Under the pieces are notes generated by a model. It worked only from the letters and a program-made list of their open reading frames with translations. It did no database searches and was not told the origin of the DNA. This document shows positions 1-8,150 of a stretch of 33,108 nucleotides of DNA, one piece after another. How positions within the stretch are numbered: the stretch's first letter is position 1; every line of letters starts with the position of its first letter. Source of the stretch: Anaerocolumna sp. (GTDB lineage Bacteria; Bacillota; Clostridia; Lachnospirales; Lachnospiraceae); NCBI GenBank assembly GCA_029239975.1, contig JARBTX010000045.1, positions 1 to 33,108 on the forward strand. The letters are read 5' to 3'. Position numbers and translations under genes: made by a program.

Positions 1-205
1 TGTTTCTTCTGAATACGAAAATGCAGATTACTTAAACGAAATATTTAGTGTTTGTAACGAGAACTTTTTTGATTTGTTTGAGGTTGATATGATTGCAACT
101 AAGGCAATACCTCAAGCTGTTGAAAGGCGGAATACATTATTAAAGATTGACTTCTGTGAAGGCAATGTATATGAAGGAGAGCACTATTTTTTGCGTTCAA
201 AATGA
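1..205 (+). CDS. 3' end of an unidentified gene, cut by the window edge
   Basis: An open frame runs from the left edge (first complete codon at position 2) to TGA at 203-205 and gives 67 residues ending in GEHYFLRSK. It has an ordinary mixed composition with several acidic and aromatic residues and no membrane segment. I do not recognise a family from this fragment. Codon use is AT-rich like the neighbours and the frame is open across the whole fragment, which supports a real C-terminus. The next gene, on the same strand, has its own promoter. Confidence 0.55.
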   Translation, partial: VSSEYENADYLNEIFSVCNENFFDLFEVDMIATKAIPQAVERRNTLLKIDFCEGNVYEGEHYFLRSK

Positions 206-252
206 ACATAATCAACAGTAAACTTAATACAAAATATTCTTAAAATGTGCAT

Positions 253-280
253 TAAGGAAACTTTTAACAAGTTCCCTTAA
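253..280. other. Inverted repeat downstream of the left-edge gene
   Basis: A 10-nt arm at 253-262 pairs with 271-280 (9 of 10 pairs, A259/C274 mismatched) around an 8-nt loop. It sits about 50 bases after the stop codon of the edge gene and could be a weak terminator. No T-run follows on the plus strand, so that role is uncertain. The rest of 206-346 shows nothing else. Confidence 0.3.
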
Positions 281-346
281 AAATTGTATATTATCAACAT
301 GTTCTTTAACATAGCCAAGAAAAAAAATAATTGTTAAAAAAATATA

Positions 347-377
347 TTGACTCTCTCGTTACGTAACGGTTTAGTAT
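347..377 (+). promoter_or_regulatory. MerR-type promoter/operator of the TipA-like gene
   Basis: The -35 TTGACT (347-352) and -10 TAGTAT (372-377) are separated by 19 bp, the over-long spacer typical of promoters controlled by MerR-family activators. The spacer holds the perfect 12-bp palindrome CGTTACGTAACG (357-368), with outer matching ACT/AGT arms at 350-352 and 373-375. The regulator encoded directly downstream is the obvious ligand, implying autoregulation. Confidence 0.75.
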
Positions 378-397
378 AAAACCGAAAGGAGGCTATA

Positions 398-1237
398 ATG
401 AAAACAGTAAAAGAGATGTCAGAAATATCTAACGTAAGCATTAGAACCTTGAGATATTATGACGAAATCGGACTGTTGAAACCAACAGATTTAACAGCGA
501 AAGGTTATCGGCTTTATGACAACAAAGCATTGGAAAAATTACAGCAAATTATGTTCTTTCGGGAATTAGAAATACCTTTAGTTGATATTAAAAAAATTAT
601 GGAAAATCCTGATTTTGATAAAGAACAAATTTTAATAACCCAAAAGTCCTTGTTGGAGAAAAAGCGTAACCGTTTGAATGGCCTAATTGATTTAATAAAC
701 GATGTAATGAAAGGAGTTAATACCATGAGTTTTGAAGCATTTAGCAACGATGATATACAGTTAATTATCAATCATACTCTAAAATGTATGTCCGAAGAAA
801 ATTTGAAAGAACAGATTAAAAAATATGGTAGTGTAGAAAAATATCGTGAAATTTTATACACAGGCTTCCAAAATGAGCAGTCAATGGCAGATTTATTAAA
901 ATGGTATGGCAGTAAAGAAAAAATTATGGAAGCGGTCCTAGGGTCTACTGGTGAGAAAGAGGAACTAACACGTCAACAAAATGAGAATGATAAAGTATAT
1001 CAGAAAATGATACTAGCAAGAGATACTGGTAATATGGATTTAGAAATCGAAGCTGTGAAAGATCTATCAGACGTATATAAGGATATGTTTAAGATTGATA
1101 ATGCTAGAGCAATATTGCTTGATTTAGCAAAAGAATATTTGCAAAATGAAAAGTTGGCAGAGGCAACCGACAGCCAATATGGAAATGGTTGTGCTATATA
1201 TGTTGCAAAAGCCATACAGAATTATTTTGGTGAATAA
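398..1237 (+). CDS. MerR-family transcriptional regulator with TipAS-like C-terminal domain
   Basis: 279 residues. Residues 1-70 form the MerR winged helix (VKEMSEISNVSIRTLRYYDEIGLLKP), followed by the usual dimerisation helix to about residue 108. The C-terminal part (about 110-279) is all-helical and resembles the TipAS drug-recognition domain of TipA-like regulators, which bind peptide antibiotics or other hydrophobic ligands and then activate transcription. The ATG at 398 is preceded by AAAGGAGG (385-392) at 5-nt spacing. The 19-bp-spaced promoter with a palindrome upstream points to autoregulation. No transporter or resistance gene follows directly, so its targets are not evident here. 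The last 14 bases of the gene belong to a 39-bp tandem repeat that continues downstream. Confidence 0.9.
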   Translation: MKTVKEMSEISNVSIRTLRYYDEIGLLKPTDLTAKGYRLYDNKALEKLQQIMFFRELEIPLVDIKKIMENPDFDKEQILITQKSLLEKKRNRLNGLIDLINDVMKGVNTMSFEAFSNDDIQLIINHTLKCMSEENLKEQIKKYGSVEKYREILYTGFQNEQSMADLLKWYGSKEKIMEAVLGSTGEKEELTRQQNENDKVYQKMILARDTGNMDLEIEAVKDLSDVYKDMFKIDNARAILLDLAKEYLQNEKLAEATDSQYGNGCAIYVAKAIQNYFGE

Positions 1238-1340
1238 ATGGTTGAAATGCTCAAAACAAAATAATTTGGTGATTGCTTAATTGAAATGCTAAAACATATA
1301 TATTTTGATTAGTGGTTGAAATGCTTAAATATATATTAAT
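1224..1340. repeat. Three diverged tandem copies of a 39-bp unit
   Basis: Units start at about 1224, 1263 and 1302 with ATTTTGG, AATTTGG and ATTTTGA. Each contains TTGAAATGCT (1242, 1281, 1316); the third copy has lost about 4 bases. The first unit includes the stop codon of the TipA-like gene. No function is apparent. It occupies the first third of the 355-base gap 1238-1592. Confidence 0.7.
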
Positions 1341-1414
1341 ATTAATTGATTTTCAGTTAAACCAAGATTGCATGGGTAATAAACTATTAAGTTATTAAAT
1401 AAATAAATTATTTT

Positions 1415-1441
1415 ATAACCTGACATCACTTGTCAGGTTAT
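1415..1441. other. Strong hairpin in the gap before the next gene (terminator or operator)
   Basis: A perfect 11-bp inverted repeat (1415-1425 with 1431-1441, core AACCTGACA/TGTCAGGTT) has a 5-nt loop. It is followed at once by a TATAAT hexamer at 1447-1452 but not by a T-run. It may terminate transcription of the TipA-like gene, or be an operator for the gene at 1593. Apart from this and the tandem repeat I see nothing else in 1238-1592. Confidence 0.45.
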
Positions 1442-1592
1442 ATCTGTATAATGGTATATGAAAGACAAAATAAAGATAAACGTTTTTATAGCTTAAGTTA
1501 AGGCATTATTATTACATAAGAAACGATGGGAAAGAAACAAGAAAGCTATAAATAAAATAAAAATCTAAAAATCTAGAAAGGTAGTAGAAAAG

Positions 1593-2480
1593 ATGGAACA
1601 ACAAAATGAAGTAATAAAATGGTTATTAGAAGGTACACATCCAGAGGTTAAGCTTAGAACATTAAAAGAATTGTGTGGGTATGATAATAATAATCTAGAT
1701 GTGATTAAAGCAAAAGAAGAATTACTACAATCATCATTATATGAAATTGCATTGGATAAATTAATAGGTGAGAAAAAGTGGGGTAAGTATGATGCATTAA
1801 TAAGTTTAGCTGAATGGGGACTTACACGAGAGGATATGGATATTGACGATTACGTATTCTCATTAATAGAAGAAATAGGATTTAAAATGATGTGTGGAGA
1901 AGGTTTGTTATTACGAAATCTAGTAAAATTAGGATATTATAAGGAACCTATTGTGAAAGAAGAAGTAAATTCCATGTTTATGAAGTTAAAAAGCGATGGA
2001 GGATTTGGTTGTATTAGTAAGAATAAGAAAATAAATGATCCTGCAAAGGCACATAAAAGTTGTGTAAAGATAACGTTTGGATATTTATTATTACTTGCAG
2101 AACTTAAATTACTTGATGTGCAGATTGAATGTGAAGAGCAGTTAGTGAACTATTTTACAAAAAGAAATATATTCTATAGAACCGATGATATGAGTTCCAT
2201 TATGGTTCCAGTAATGACAGAAACGTTTTACCCACTTGATGCTATTCAAGTAGGAGTGCAGAATTTAATGTATGCATTATCAATATTAGGTCAAGGTGAA
2301 AGTGAAGCTGTGCAAGAAGGTTGGAAGTATTTAAGTTTAAGGAGAGATTCAGATGGTTTCTATAGATTATCAAAAACAAAGACAGTACCTGCGTTTAAGC
2401 CAGGAGCAAAAAATAAACCAAATAAATGGATTACATTGTATGCATTACTTATTGAGAAGGAAATGAAATGCAGTCGTTAA
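1593..2480 (+). CDS. Prenyltransferase/squalene-cyclase-like (alpha/alpha toroid) hypothetical protein
   Basis: 295 residues with no signal peptide or membrane segment. It starts with a helical region rich in charged residues (WLLEGTHPEVKLRTLKELCG), then shows SDGGFGC near residue 135 and RRDSDGFYRL near residue 250, resembling the repeated D-G-G/S-F turns of terpenoid-cyclase and prenyltransferase alpha/alpha-toroid folds. Clostridial genomes carry families of such proteins annotated only by fold, and the catalytic DDTA or DCTAE motifs of true cyclases are not seen. AGAAAGGTAG (1576-1585) precedes the ATG. It stands alone, with no partner gene to suggest a substrate. The fold call is from motif resemblance; the function is unknown. 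Confidence 0.65.
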   Translation: MEQQNEVIKWLLEGTHPEVKLRTLKELCGYDNNNLDVIKAKEELLQSSLYEIALDKLIGEKKWGKYDALISLAEWGLTREDMDIDDYVFSLIEEIGFKMMCGEGLLLRNLVKLGYYKEPIVKEEVNSMFMKLKSDGGFGCISKNKKINDPAKAHKSCVKITFGYLLLLAELKLLDVQIECEEQLVNYFTKRNIFYRTDDMSSIMVPVMTETFYPLDAIQVGVQNLMYALSILGQGESEAVQEGWKYLSLRRDSDGFYRLSKTKTVPAFKPGAKNKPNKWITLYALLIEKEMKCSR

Positions 2481-2630
2481 TTATTAATTATAAGTTTTAT
2501 ACACTTTTTTCCAACTTTAATTGACTTCAAATATTTATAAATATATAATAAATTAGAAAAGTAATATATACTACACAAACCATGTAAAGGAAAAATCCGA
2601 TTGATTTAGTGCTTGGGAAGGAGCTTATTC

Positions 2631-2966
2631 ATGATTAAAGATATATTATTGTTAGGTAATTCTAAATTATATGAGATTAGTGAACCTGTTGATGAATCTG
2701 AGATAACCAGGTTAAAAGATGTTATAAATGATTTGCATGATACTTTAATCGAATATAGGCGAGTGCATGGTGCCGGAAGAGCAATTGTCGCTCCGCAGAT
2801 TGGTGTACGTGATTTAGAATGGAACGAGTGCAAAATGGAAGTAACGGGAGATATATCAGAATTATTGTAACATGAATACGATTATCTAGATGGTATATTG
2901 GCAACAATGCGAGCAATAGATAATAAATCTTATTTTTTTAAAAATACTACAGATAAATTATGGTGA
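2631..2966 (+). pseudogene. Degenerate peptide-deformylase-like gene (internal deletion plus stop)
   Basis: The frame starts at ATG 2631 behind GGGAAGGAG (2615-2623) and gives MIKDILLLGNSKLYEISEPV, then the deformylase motif I region HGAGRAIVAPQIGV. It next jumps straight to DLEWNECKMEVTGDISELL, so the middle of the protein, including the EGCLS-type motif II with its metal-binding Cys, is missing. A TAA at 2868-2870 stands where a Gln codon (CAA) is expected, and the same frame continues to TGA 2964-2966 with HEYDYLDGILATMRAID. The HExxH metal motif has become HEYDY, losing one His. Three independent lesions therefore show that it cannot be an active deformylase. The intact parent gene is not in this window. 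A TTG start at 2613 is possible but overlaps the ribosome site. Confidence 0.8.
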
Positions 2967-2970
2967 TAAA

Positions 2971-3807
2971 ATGATTGAAATTTATAAGAAAAATGAAGCT
3001 GAAACAAATGAGGTTGTATCCAAGTCTATTTTATATTTTTTTGAGTTTATATTTATTATGGGGATATTTTGTTGGACTGGTATATTTAACATTAATAATG
3101 ACTTGGTGAATGGTTTTGTATTGGCATCCATGGTACCTTTGATTTTACCTATAATACTAGTAAATCTCATGCATATGAATAAGTACTGGATTAAATATCT
3201 TCTTATTACTTGTGTCATTGTAGTTACAGGTATTTCTTACATTGTTTTTACGTTTCAAACAATAATGATTTTTATTGTTCCAACAATTATTGCAACATTT
3301 TATCTAGAAAAAAAGGTGATGTATTATACAGGAATTGTTAGCATTTTTAATATACTAATTGCACATTTGATTTCTAGTATTCATTTGTTTCAACCATGGA
3401 TAGAACCTTTCCACGGATGGAAAGCAATCATGTTATATGGTGCTTTACCAAGAATTATGCAATATTTATTTACTGCGATTTTATTGTATATGCTTTGTAA
3501 ACGGTTTATGAATTTCTTTCATGGACTATATGAAGTTATCTTGGATGAAAAGAAAACTCATACCAGTGAGAGTAATAAAAAAGAGCTAAATGAATTAAAT
3601 AATATATTAGAACAATTAACAGAACGTGAAAAAGAAGTGTTTGAATTACTTGTTCAAGGTAATACAAACATACAAATCGCAAGTAGGCTTTGCTTATCAA
3701 ATGGAACTGTAAAAAATTATGTATCCGTTATTTATGACAAAATAGGAATGAAGGATAGAACCGCCATAGTCATTAAATATAGTACATTTTATCGTGGTAA
3801 TGACTGA
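2971..3807 (+). CDS. Membrane-bound LuxR-type transcriptional regulator
   Basis: 278 residues. Six hydrophobic segments (about 18-42, 44-69, 72-94, 96-112, 115-140, 149-180) are followed by a charged linker and a C-terminal LuxR/FixJ helix-turn-helix (about 216-270: LTEREKEVFELLVQG, then NIQIASRLCLSNGTVKNYV). This looks like a one-component membrane sensor that binds DNA from the inner face, a layout known in Firmicutes. The ligand is unknown. The start lies 4 bases after the last stop of the broken deformylase gene and has no clear Shine-Dalgarno sequence, so it may once have been translationally coupled to that gene. No dedicated promoter is obvious. The adjacent membrane peptidase gene may be a target, but nothing proves it. 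Confidence 0.75.
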   Translation: MIEIYKKNEAETNEVVSKSILYFFEFIFIMGIFCWTGIFNINNDLVNGFVLASMVPLILPIILVNLMHMNKYWIKYLLITCVIVVTGISYIVFTFQTIMIFIVPTIIATFYLEKKVMYYTGIVSIFNILIAHLISSIHLFQPWIEPFHGWKAIMLYGALPRIMQYLFTAILLYMLCKRFMNFFHGLYEVILDEKKTHTSESNKKELNELNNILEQLTEREKEVFELLVQGNTNIQIASRLCLSNGTVKNYVSVIYDKIGMKDRTAIVIKYSTFYRGND

Positions 3808-3938
3808 AGTCATACCTAAATCATTACCTTAGTTACTGTTAAAAATTGTGATTAAATCAGATAATGTTTAAAGCATTATGTATTGCATAACACTATTGAT
3901 ACATTTGCTTAATAACATATTTGAAGGGAGCAATTGAT

Positions 3939-4736
3939 TTGAAAAAGACTAAGGTTTTATTTAAAGTTTTATTGGGAGTTATTGTATTGTTACTTGTTTT
4001 TGTTATTATTAATTTTATACCTACTTGGAATCTTAAAACAAAAGGCATGCGCAGACTAGAAGGTAATTGGGTTGATGTATATTATGAAAGTGAGATTGCT
4101 GCAGCAAAGGATATATTCCAATTAGCAGATACCCGGGCAAAAGATCTTGCAGATAGATTAGGTTTCACAGAAAAACAGAATATTAATATATATATTTACG
4201 ATAATCAAAGTACGATGCAAATGAAAAAGTATGGTTTTATTGGTCCATTATTAGGACTTGATTGGTATATAGGAGATAATATAGGAACAAATGTGATTTT
4301 GACATCACCAGCTAACCCAGGTAAAGTTCATAATTATGATAGTATAAAAAATGCTGTTCTACATGAAATGGTTCATGGTTATGCCAGTATATTAAATCCT
4401 AAAATTCAATTATGGCTTACAGAAGGATTAGCGTTATATTTGTCCAATGGAGAAGTCCTAAATAGTAAGTATAAAAACTCTATGCATTTACCATCATATA
4501 CTGATATACAAACAAGAAATCCGATTAAGTTTTCAAATATGGGTGGTTATAGTTTAGCTCATACCTATATTGAATATATTTGCGTTACATATGGATGGGA
4601 TAAAGTCTTAGAACTCATAAAAAGCGAGAATTATGAAAAGGTGTTTGGAATATCAGGGGAAGAAATGTACTCTGGATGGATCAATTATTTTGAGAACTAT
4701 GATAAATATATAGAATTATCAACAATAAATATATAA
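3939..4736 (+). CDS. Membrane-anchored HExxH metallopeptidase (peptidase MA-like gluzincin)
   Basis: 265 residues from the TTG at 3939, which is correctly spaced (8 nt) after AAGGGAG (3924-3930); the in-frame TTG at 3921 lies upstream of that site and is rejected. Residues 5-28 form a single N-terminal hydrophobic anchor with KK before it, so the catalytic part should face outside. HEMVH (residues 142-146) and a downstream Glu in WLTEGLALYL (Glu162) form a HExxH-x15-E gluzincin-type zinc site. This matches the peptidase MA superfamily used for extracytoplasmic proteolysis. The substrate is unknown. The gene stands alone in a 130-base/140-base intergenic frame, with no clear operon partner. 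Confidence 0.75.
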   Translation: MKKTKVLFKVLLGVIVLLLVFVIINFIPTWNLKTKGMRRLEGNWVDVYYESEIAAAKDIFQLADTRAKDLADRLGFTEKQNINIYIYDNQSTMQMKKYGFIGPLLGLDWYIGDNIGTNVILTSPANPGKVHNYDSIKNAVLHEMVHGYASILNPKIQLWLTEGLALYLSNGEVLNSKYKNSMHLPSYTDIQTRNPIKFSNMGGYSLAHTYIEYICVTYGWDKVLELIKSENYEKVFGISGEEMYSGWINYFENYDKYIELSTINI

Positions 4737-4876
4737 TGTCTTATTACACATGTATTCAGTCGGAAAACGCTATGATTAATTGAAGTTAGTAAAATTGTAT
4801 CAAATGTATATTAAATTTAACAAACTATAATTTTAATTGGATCGCTTTTAAGATATATTATGGAGGGGTTTATAGG

Positions 4877-5341
4877 ATGGATATAACCGTAATAAAGGGA
4901 AGTATAAATTATATAGATGATTGTGAGATTTCATTAGTTGATTCAGAACTAGGAAGAAGATATTTTTCTGAAGATGGAAGTGCTAGAAAATCATTAGAAA
5001 AAGGTTTTGGTAAAGAAGAAATATATGTTGCTATAGATAATAATAACAAATGCATTGGTTTTGTTTGGGTTATAACAGATGGGATTTTTCATTCCTTTCC
5101 TTATATTCATATCATTGCTGTGAAAAGCGAAAATCGTAGGCAAGGAATTGGGAAGATATTATTGGAGTACGTTGAAGAAGTTTATTTTAAAAACTATTCA
5201 AAACTATTTTTAGTAGTAGCTGATTTTAATCCAGATGCAAAAAGATTGTATGAAAGTATAGGATATATTGCTATAGGTGATATTCCTAATCTTTATAGAA
5301 ATGGTATAACAGAATGTTTAATGATGAAATCGAAAGAATAA
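4877..5341 (+). CDS. GNAT-family N-acetyltransferase
   Basis: 154 residues with the GNAT fold. The acetyl-CoA pyrophosphate-binding motif A is visible around residues 78-105 (IIAVKSENRRQGIGKILLEY, with the R-x-x-G-x-G type loop RRQGIG). Motif B follows with NPDAKRLYESIGY. The ATG at 4877 follows GGAGGGG (4862-4868). Such enzymes acetylate amino groups of small molecules or protein N-termini; the substrate cannot be told from sequence. It has no close operon partner, and the gap 4737-4876 shows nothing notable. Confidence 0.85.
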   Translation: MDITVIKGSINYIDDCEISLVDSELGRRYFSEDGSARKSLEKGFGKEEIYVAIDNNNKCIGFVWVITDGIFHSFPYIHIIAVKSENRRQGIGKILLEYVEEVYFKNYSKLFLVVADFNPDAKRLYESIGYIAIGDIPNLYRNGITECLMMKSKE

Positions 5342-5446
5342 TCGGATTATTACTATAATTCAAATTTTTTATTCAAAGTAAGTAGATAGTAAAGCGAAGA
5401 GTAGAATAATCATAAAATAAAATAAGGTATCAAAAGGGGAATTTAG

Positions 5447-5755
5447 ATGGAGAAGGAAGTAAAATATCAATTTAGTAAAACTGGCAAGAAAGCAGTAATC
5501 GTTGCTATTATAGCAATGTCATTGGCATTATTATGTATGATTTTGTTAATATTGCGTGTTAAGATAGGTGTAATACTTGTTGCAATGGCTATTGGAGCTA
5601 ATTTGATTGCAATGATAGGTTTAGTAGTATTTTTAATCGATAGAATAAAACGTGAAAAAATAAATAACCCTGAAAAATTGTCACGAGAACTCGAGAAGGC
5701 AGGATATTTTATAGCTGGTATCATCGTTGGAATCATGTTTTGCGTTATTTTTTGA
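5447..5755 (+). CDS. Small three-TM membrane protein of unknown function
   Basis: 102 residues with a basic N-terminus (KTGKK) and three hydrophobic stretches (about 16-36, 38-63 and 85-102). A charged loop between the second and third reads RIKREKINNPEKLSRELEK. The ATG at 5447 has AAAAGGGGAA 6 nt upstream. I do not recognise the family. The gene is followed by an intrinsic terminator (5842-5873), so it forms a separate transcription unit from the repeat-protein/MoxR block. Confidence 0.7.
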   Translation: MEKEVKYQFSKTGKKAVIVAIIAMSLALLCMILLILRVKIGVILVAMAIGANLIAMIGLVVFLIDRIKREKINNPEKLSRELEKAGYFIAGIIVGIMFCVIF

Positions 5756-5841
5756 TTGTTACTCTAATCCATAGCATTGTAAGTTATAATGGATCTATAG
5801 CATTGCACATAGTAATTGTAAAATATATCTTTGCATGTTTG

Positions 5842-5873
5842 AAGAATCAAACTTTCTGTTTGGTTCTTTTTTT
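5842..5873 (+). terminator. Intrinsic terminator after the small membrane protein gene
   Basis: An 11-bp stem (5842-5852 with 5858-5868, one T-G wobble) with a 5-nt loop runs into seven T residues (5867-5873). It is a clean plus-strand terminator 87 bases after the stop codon at 5755. Confidence 0.85.
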
Positions 5874-5896
5874 ATATGGTGGTATAATGGTATAAT
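5860..5896 (+). promoter_or_regulatory. Promoter of the 22-residue-repeat gene, overlapping the upstream terminator
   Basis: TTGGTT (5860-5865) and an extended -10 TGGTATAAT (5880-5888) are 17 bp apart. A second TGGTATAAT (5888-5896) directly follows. The -35 lies inside the right arm of the preceding terminator hairpin, so the end of one unit and the start of the next are fused. Confidence 0.6.
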
Positions 5897-5966
5897 TACA
5901 TTTATACAAATACTTTATCAGATAAAATTTTCTTATTTTTTAAAAGTTATAAAGGAAAGGAACAGT

Positions 5967-6767
5967 ATGGAGAAATTACAACTTATTGAAATGATAAATA
6001 AAAATCCTAATGCTATATTATCTATAAATAATCCTACTGATGAGATGAAGTTGGTGGCAGTGAAGAAGAATGGACTATTGTTAGAATATATAGATAATCC
6101 AACCAGAGAGATGCAGGAATTAGCACTAGAAAATAATGCTCATTCCATTAAATTTATAGAAAACCCAACGGAAGATATGATGATAAAAGCGATAAATAAT
6201 GCTTGGATTAACTTAGAATACATAACAAATCCTACAGATAAGGTAATCAAATTAGCGATTAATCAGGCTGGATGGGCAATTAAATATGTAAATAATCCAA
6301 GTGAAGAATTACAATTATTAGCAGTAAGAAAAAATTATGATGCCATAAAATTTATAAAGGAACCTTATGAAAGTGTACAAGAAGAAGCAGTAAAAATAAG
6401 CTATGAGGCATTACGATTTATTAGTTCACCTACATATAATGCTGAACTGATTGCAGTTAAGAATAATGAAGGTGCAATAAAATTTATAAAAAACTTAGAT
6501 AAGAAGAAAATGATTGAATTCTTAAAAGTAAACATTTTAGTAATAAATTATATAATGAAAGAAATTACGAAGGATGAGTTAGAAGAAGTACTAAAAGAGG
6601 TATTATCAAGAGAAGATATTGAAGAAAAATTTGTTAGAGATTATTTAAATTTTCATACCATTGATCACAGTGATATGTCAGATATGGACAAAATAAATTT
6701 TATTTACAAGTTCGGTAGCAAAAAAGCAAAAAGAATAACTGTGGATGAGAAATTAAAGATGATATAG
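5967..6767 (+). CDS. Protein of seven exact 22-residue helical repeats (DUF4116-like)
   Basis: 266 residues from ATG 5967, preceded by AAAGGAAAGG (5951-5960). A longer reading from 5835 crosses a terminator and promoter and is rejected. The first two thirds consist of 22-residue repeats of the form NPTxEMxxLAVxxNxxAIKFI, with the key Pro at residues 23, 45, 67, 89, 111, 133 and 155; an eighth, degenerate unit starts at Leu177. The pattern predicts a right-handed helical solenoid of paired helices and resembles DUF4116-type repeats. Such scaffolds usually bind proteins. The tail (about 190-266) is charged and helical. It lies just upstream, on the same strand, of a MoxR ATPase and a DUF2201/VWA protein, so it may be their adaptor or substrate receptor. 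The function is inferred only from context. Confidence 0.7.
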   Translation: MEKLQLIEMINKNPNAILSINNPTDEMKLVAVKKNGLLLEYIDNPTREMQELALENNAHSIKFIENPTEDMMIKAINNAWINLEYITNPTDKVIKLAINQAGWAIKYVNNPSEELQLLAVRKNYDAIKFIKEPYESVQEEAVKISYEALRFISSPTYNAELIAVKNNEGAIKFIKNLDKKKMIEFLKVNILVINYIMKEITKDELEEVLKEVLSREDIEEKFVRDYLNFHTIDHSDMSDMDKINFIYKFGSKKAKRITVDEKLKMI

Positions 6768-6790
6768 ATAAATTAAAGGTGATATAGATA
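6751..6790. repeat. 20-bp tandem duplication spanning a stop codon
   Basis: 6751-6770 and 6771-6790 are identical except for one base (A/G at the ninth position), and the next five bases (AATTA) repeat again. The TAG stop of the repeat-protein gene lies in the first copy, so the protein is unaffected. A short AATCAC/GTGATT hairpin (6846-6860) is the only other structure in the 6768-6933 gap. Confidence 0.75.
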
Positions 6791-6933
6791 AATTATGAAA
6801 ATACACTATAAAAATAAATTATAGAAACGATAGAAGATAATTACTAATCACAGAGTGATTTACATTTGATAAAGTAATGGTGAATATACCATTTATAATA
6901 TAGAATAGCAAAGGTATACAGATAGGAGACAAA

Positions 6934-8064
6934 ATGAATTTTAAAGATACATTAAATAGTGTTGAGTTAGTACTATCAACAGGAGAAGTACCATTAATCG
7001 TTGGTGACAGCGGAATTGGTAAAACTGCACTAGCCAAAGAAATTGCAAAAGTTAATAATTGGAGTTTAATTGTAATAGATGGAAATCTTTTAAAAGAAGG
7101 AGAAATTGGTGGACTACCAACCATTGAGACATTTGTAGGAATAGATAATTTCGGAGAACAGACAGAAAGAAAAACTACTGTTTATGCGATTCATCATAAA
7201 TTAAGGCAAATAGATATAGAAATAGCAAAAGGTAATACGGTTCTTTTATTTATCGATGAAATTAATCGTTGCGAACATACCGTTCAACAAGAGCTAATGA
7301 ATTTGATTTTAAATAGAGAAATTAATGGTTATCAGCTAAATGAAGACGTTAAAATATTGGCAGCCATGAATCCTTCCAGTAAATATGGTTCTGAGTTTGA
7401 TTACCAGGTTGTAGATATGGATGCTGCTCAGGAGAATCGTTTCGTATGGTTATTTATGGAGCCAGATTATATCCAGTGGCTTTCCTGGGCTGTGGATACC
7501 GAGCTTGAACAAAAGGTAATAGACTTTATTGTCACATTTCCAGAATATTTGCATAAAATCAACGAAGATGACGTAAGAGCAACTCCAAGAAGTTATGAAA
7601 GAATATCAAAAACTTATAAAATTTATAAAGAGAAGCAAGAAACAATACCGAAATCTGTATTTTTAAATGTTCTAAAAGGAAATGTAGGAAAGTTGATTGC
7701 ACAGGAATTTATAAACTTTATGGATTCCGATTATAAACCACTGATATCTTATGATGAAGTATTTGTAGGTGATTCCTTTTCAGAAGCGTTATTGGATCGA
7801 ATACAAGGGGAAAGCCATACTAGACTCTATTTATCTTGCAAAAACGTGTTAAAAAGCTTAAATACAAATTTCAAAAATAATAGTATTGATGTGAATGAAT
7901 CCATCCATAAACTAATTGAATTACTAAAATTATACCCAATCGATTTAAGAATAGGGATTATGAAAGATATTAAAAGTAGTTATGATGAAGTATATCAAAT
8001 AGCAATTAAACAGGATGGTTTTGTTAATTTATATTTTGAATCTTATGTTTCTATTAAGGGGTAA
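6934..8064 (+). CDS. MoxR-type AAA+ ATPase
   Basis: 376 residues. Walker A is GDSGIGKT (residues 24-31), Walker B is VLLFIDEINR (about 102-111), and a sensor-1-like ILAAMNPSS follows. This order, with the DEINR signature and a C-terminal helical lid, is that of MoxR/AAA_5 ATPases, which remodel or assemble protein complexes together with VWA-domain partners (RavA-ViaA is the studied example). The ATG at 6934 has AGGAG 5 nt upstream. The DUF2201/VWA gene follows 86 bases later on the same strand, the expected partner. The repeat-protein gene lies 166 bases upstream without an obvious terminator between. The substrate is unknown. Confidence 0.88.
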   Translation: MNFKDTLNSVELVLSTGEVPLIVGDSGIGKTALAKEIAKVNNWSLIVIDGNLLKEGEIGGLPTIETFVGIDNFGEQTERKTTVYAIHHKLRQIDIEIAKGNTVLLFIDEINRCEHTVQQELMNLILNREINGYQLNEDVKILAAMNPSSKYGSEFDYQVVDMDAAQENRFVWLFMEPDYIQWLSWAVDTELEQKVIDFIVTFPEYLHKINEDDVRATPRSYERISKTYKIYKEKQETIPKSVFLNVLKGNVGKLIAQEFINFMDSDYKPLISYDEVFVGDSFSEALLDRIQGESHTRLYLSCKNVLKSLNTNFKNNSIDVNESIHKLIELLKLYPIDLRIGIMKDIKSSYDEVYQIAIKQDGFVNLYFESYVSIKG

Positions 8065-8150
8065 TGGTAGGTGATAATTTCTTAACATGTTCCTATACAT
8101 GACAATATTAATATTATGGTTGAATGGAATAGTGGGAAAGGAGGAAACGT

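Noticed and set aside
253..280. Intrinsic terminator after the left-edge gene
   Set aside because: The stem has a mismatch and no T-run follows; kept only as an inverted repeat of low confidence.
5835..5966. N-terminal extension of the 22-residue-repeat protein by 44 residues
   Set aside because: It reads through an intrinsic terminator and the likely promoter, and the internal ATG at 5967 has a good ribosome site.
6866..6899. Separate promoter for the MoxR gene (TTGATA and TATAAT)
   Set aside because: The spacer would be 22 bp, too long for a standard promoter; cotranscription with the repeat-protein gene is simpler.
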